Shown here in pieces: positions 63,521 through 64,000 of a DNA stretch of 64,000 nt. The notes beneath the pieces are model-generated. The model saw only the letters and a program-made list of their open reading frames with translations, had not been told where the DNA came from and searched no databases. The DNA lies in contig JAGKQI010000088.1 of NCBI GenBank assembly GCA_018806915.1, forward strand, positions 806,001-870,000, given 5' to 3'. Numbering within the stretch: position 1 is the stretch's first letter; every line of letters begins with the position of its first letter. Source of the DNA: Phytophthora colocasiae. Lineage: Eukaryota > Oomycota > Peronosporomycetes > Peronosporales > Peronosporaceae. The position numbers and the translations under genes are program-made.

Positions 63521-64000
63521 CAGGCACAGAGACGCAGTACTTGACGACATTCTTCTGGTGTCGGAGGTTTTTGAGAAATGGAAAGCAAGGACAGGATTCC
63601 ATGATGGATACTAATGATGCTAGAGCTGGAGAGAACAGACCTTTTGATGGAGTCTCTCGCGGCAGTGTAGGCTACGAATTTACATTACGAGTCGTAATGT
63701 AGATGCTGCATTTCCACATTACCATGTCCTCTACTTCAAAGTTGTTTTTCTTGTCATGGTGATTGAGCAATACATCATGTATGAAGCCATCGAGTCTTGA
63801 TCCTGCTGCTGTCCAGTCCAATGGCAAAAAATGCTACTTCGTACGACTTACGACGAATTGCCATTGAAAATCGTTCACACCAATTCCAACTCACGCGGAA
63901 GCAAAACTAGCACCAACACGTTCAACTCCATAGAAGTCAATCGACGAACCCCCACTTCTCGATGACACATCGCGTACATGTCATGAGATCCGAAAATCTT
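63521..64000. other. Right end of window, no gene supported
   Basis: May hold the decayed N-terminus of the ankyrin gene up to about 63660; the rest has no recognisable coding sequence or repeat end. Confidence 0.3.

Noticed and set aside
1..64000. CRISPR arrays, rRNA or tRNA genes
   Set aside because: None seen; the repeats present are LTRs, transposon ends, the 350-bp pair and the GC-rich tandem unit.

Overview
The window reads as nuclear DNA of an oomycete, most likely a Phytophthora-like plant pathogen. The evidence is an RXLR-dEER secreted effector gene, short GT-AG introns (48-95 bp), two copies of the oomycete Inr/FPR core promoter signature, and the transposon mixture (Copia, Gypsy, DIRS-like, hAT, MULE, PIF/Harbinger, pogo, Tc1/mariner). 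The species cannot be told from sequence alone.

Layout. 1-2.1 kb: decayed hAT transposase running off the left edge. 3.2-5.0 kb: frameshifted ankyrin-repeat pseudogene. 5.14-11.19 kb: Copia element (minus strand) with 5-bp target duplications and a 0.6-kb Tc1/mariner-like element inside its left LTR. 11.40-20.63 kb: Gypsy element (plus) with near-identical 673-bp LTRs but a frameshifted pol. Scraps of dynamin and ankyrin genes lie between the insertions. 21.5-23.7 kb: pogo-like DNA transposon with a second pogo-type element nested in it. 24.7-29.8 kb: badly frameshifted DIRS-like tyrosine-recombinase retroelement. 29.86-30.24 kb: RXLR effector 53 bp from the recombinase remnant. 31.17-41.0 kb: tandem LTR-int-LTR-int-LTR Copia array flanked by one 5-bp duplication, both internal copies carrying the same lesions.

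41.5-57 kb is the gene-dense part: a dynamin-family gene (reading frame broken), a two-domain NYN/PIN-like protein, a PIF1 helicase gene with three clear introns that is cut by a 3-kb MULE (itself holding a small Harbinger element), RPL37, a four-exon SF-assemblin-like coiled-coil gene, a two-exon acidic protein with a PIP-box-like motif, and a four-exon mitochondrial RNase III-fold protein (mL44-like). 57.0-59.4 kb: near-intact PIF/Harbinger element a short distance upstream of that last gene. 59.5-62.4 kb: FSP1/AIF-like oxidoreductase gene split by a 1.37-kb fragment of a second DIRS-like gag, with a 350-bp direct duplication of the host gene on both sides. 62.7-63.5 kb: another ankyrin pseudogene.

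Overall this is a mosaic: a compact housekeeping cluster beside a nested-transposon region that carries an effector gene. Most calls rest on motif recognition and on repeat ends that I matched by eye; intron-exon structures were worked out from splice signals plus frame continuity. I found no convincing tRNA, rRNA or CRISPR array.
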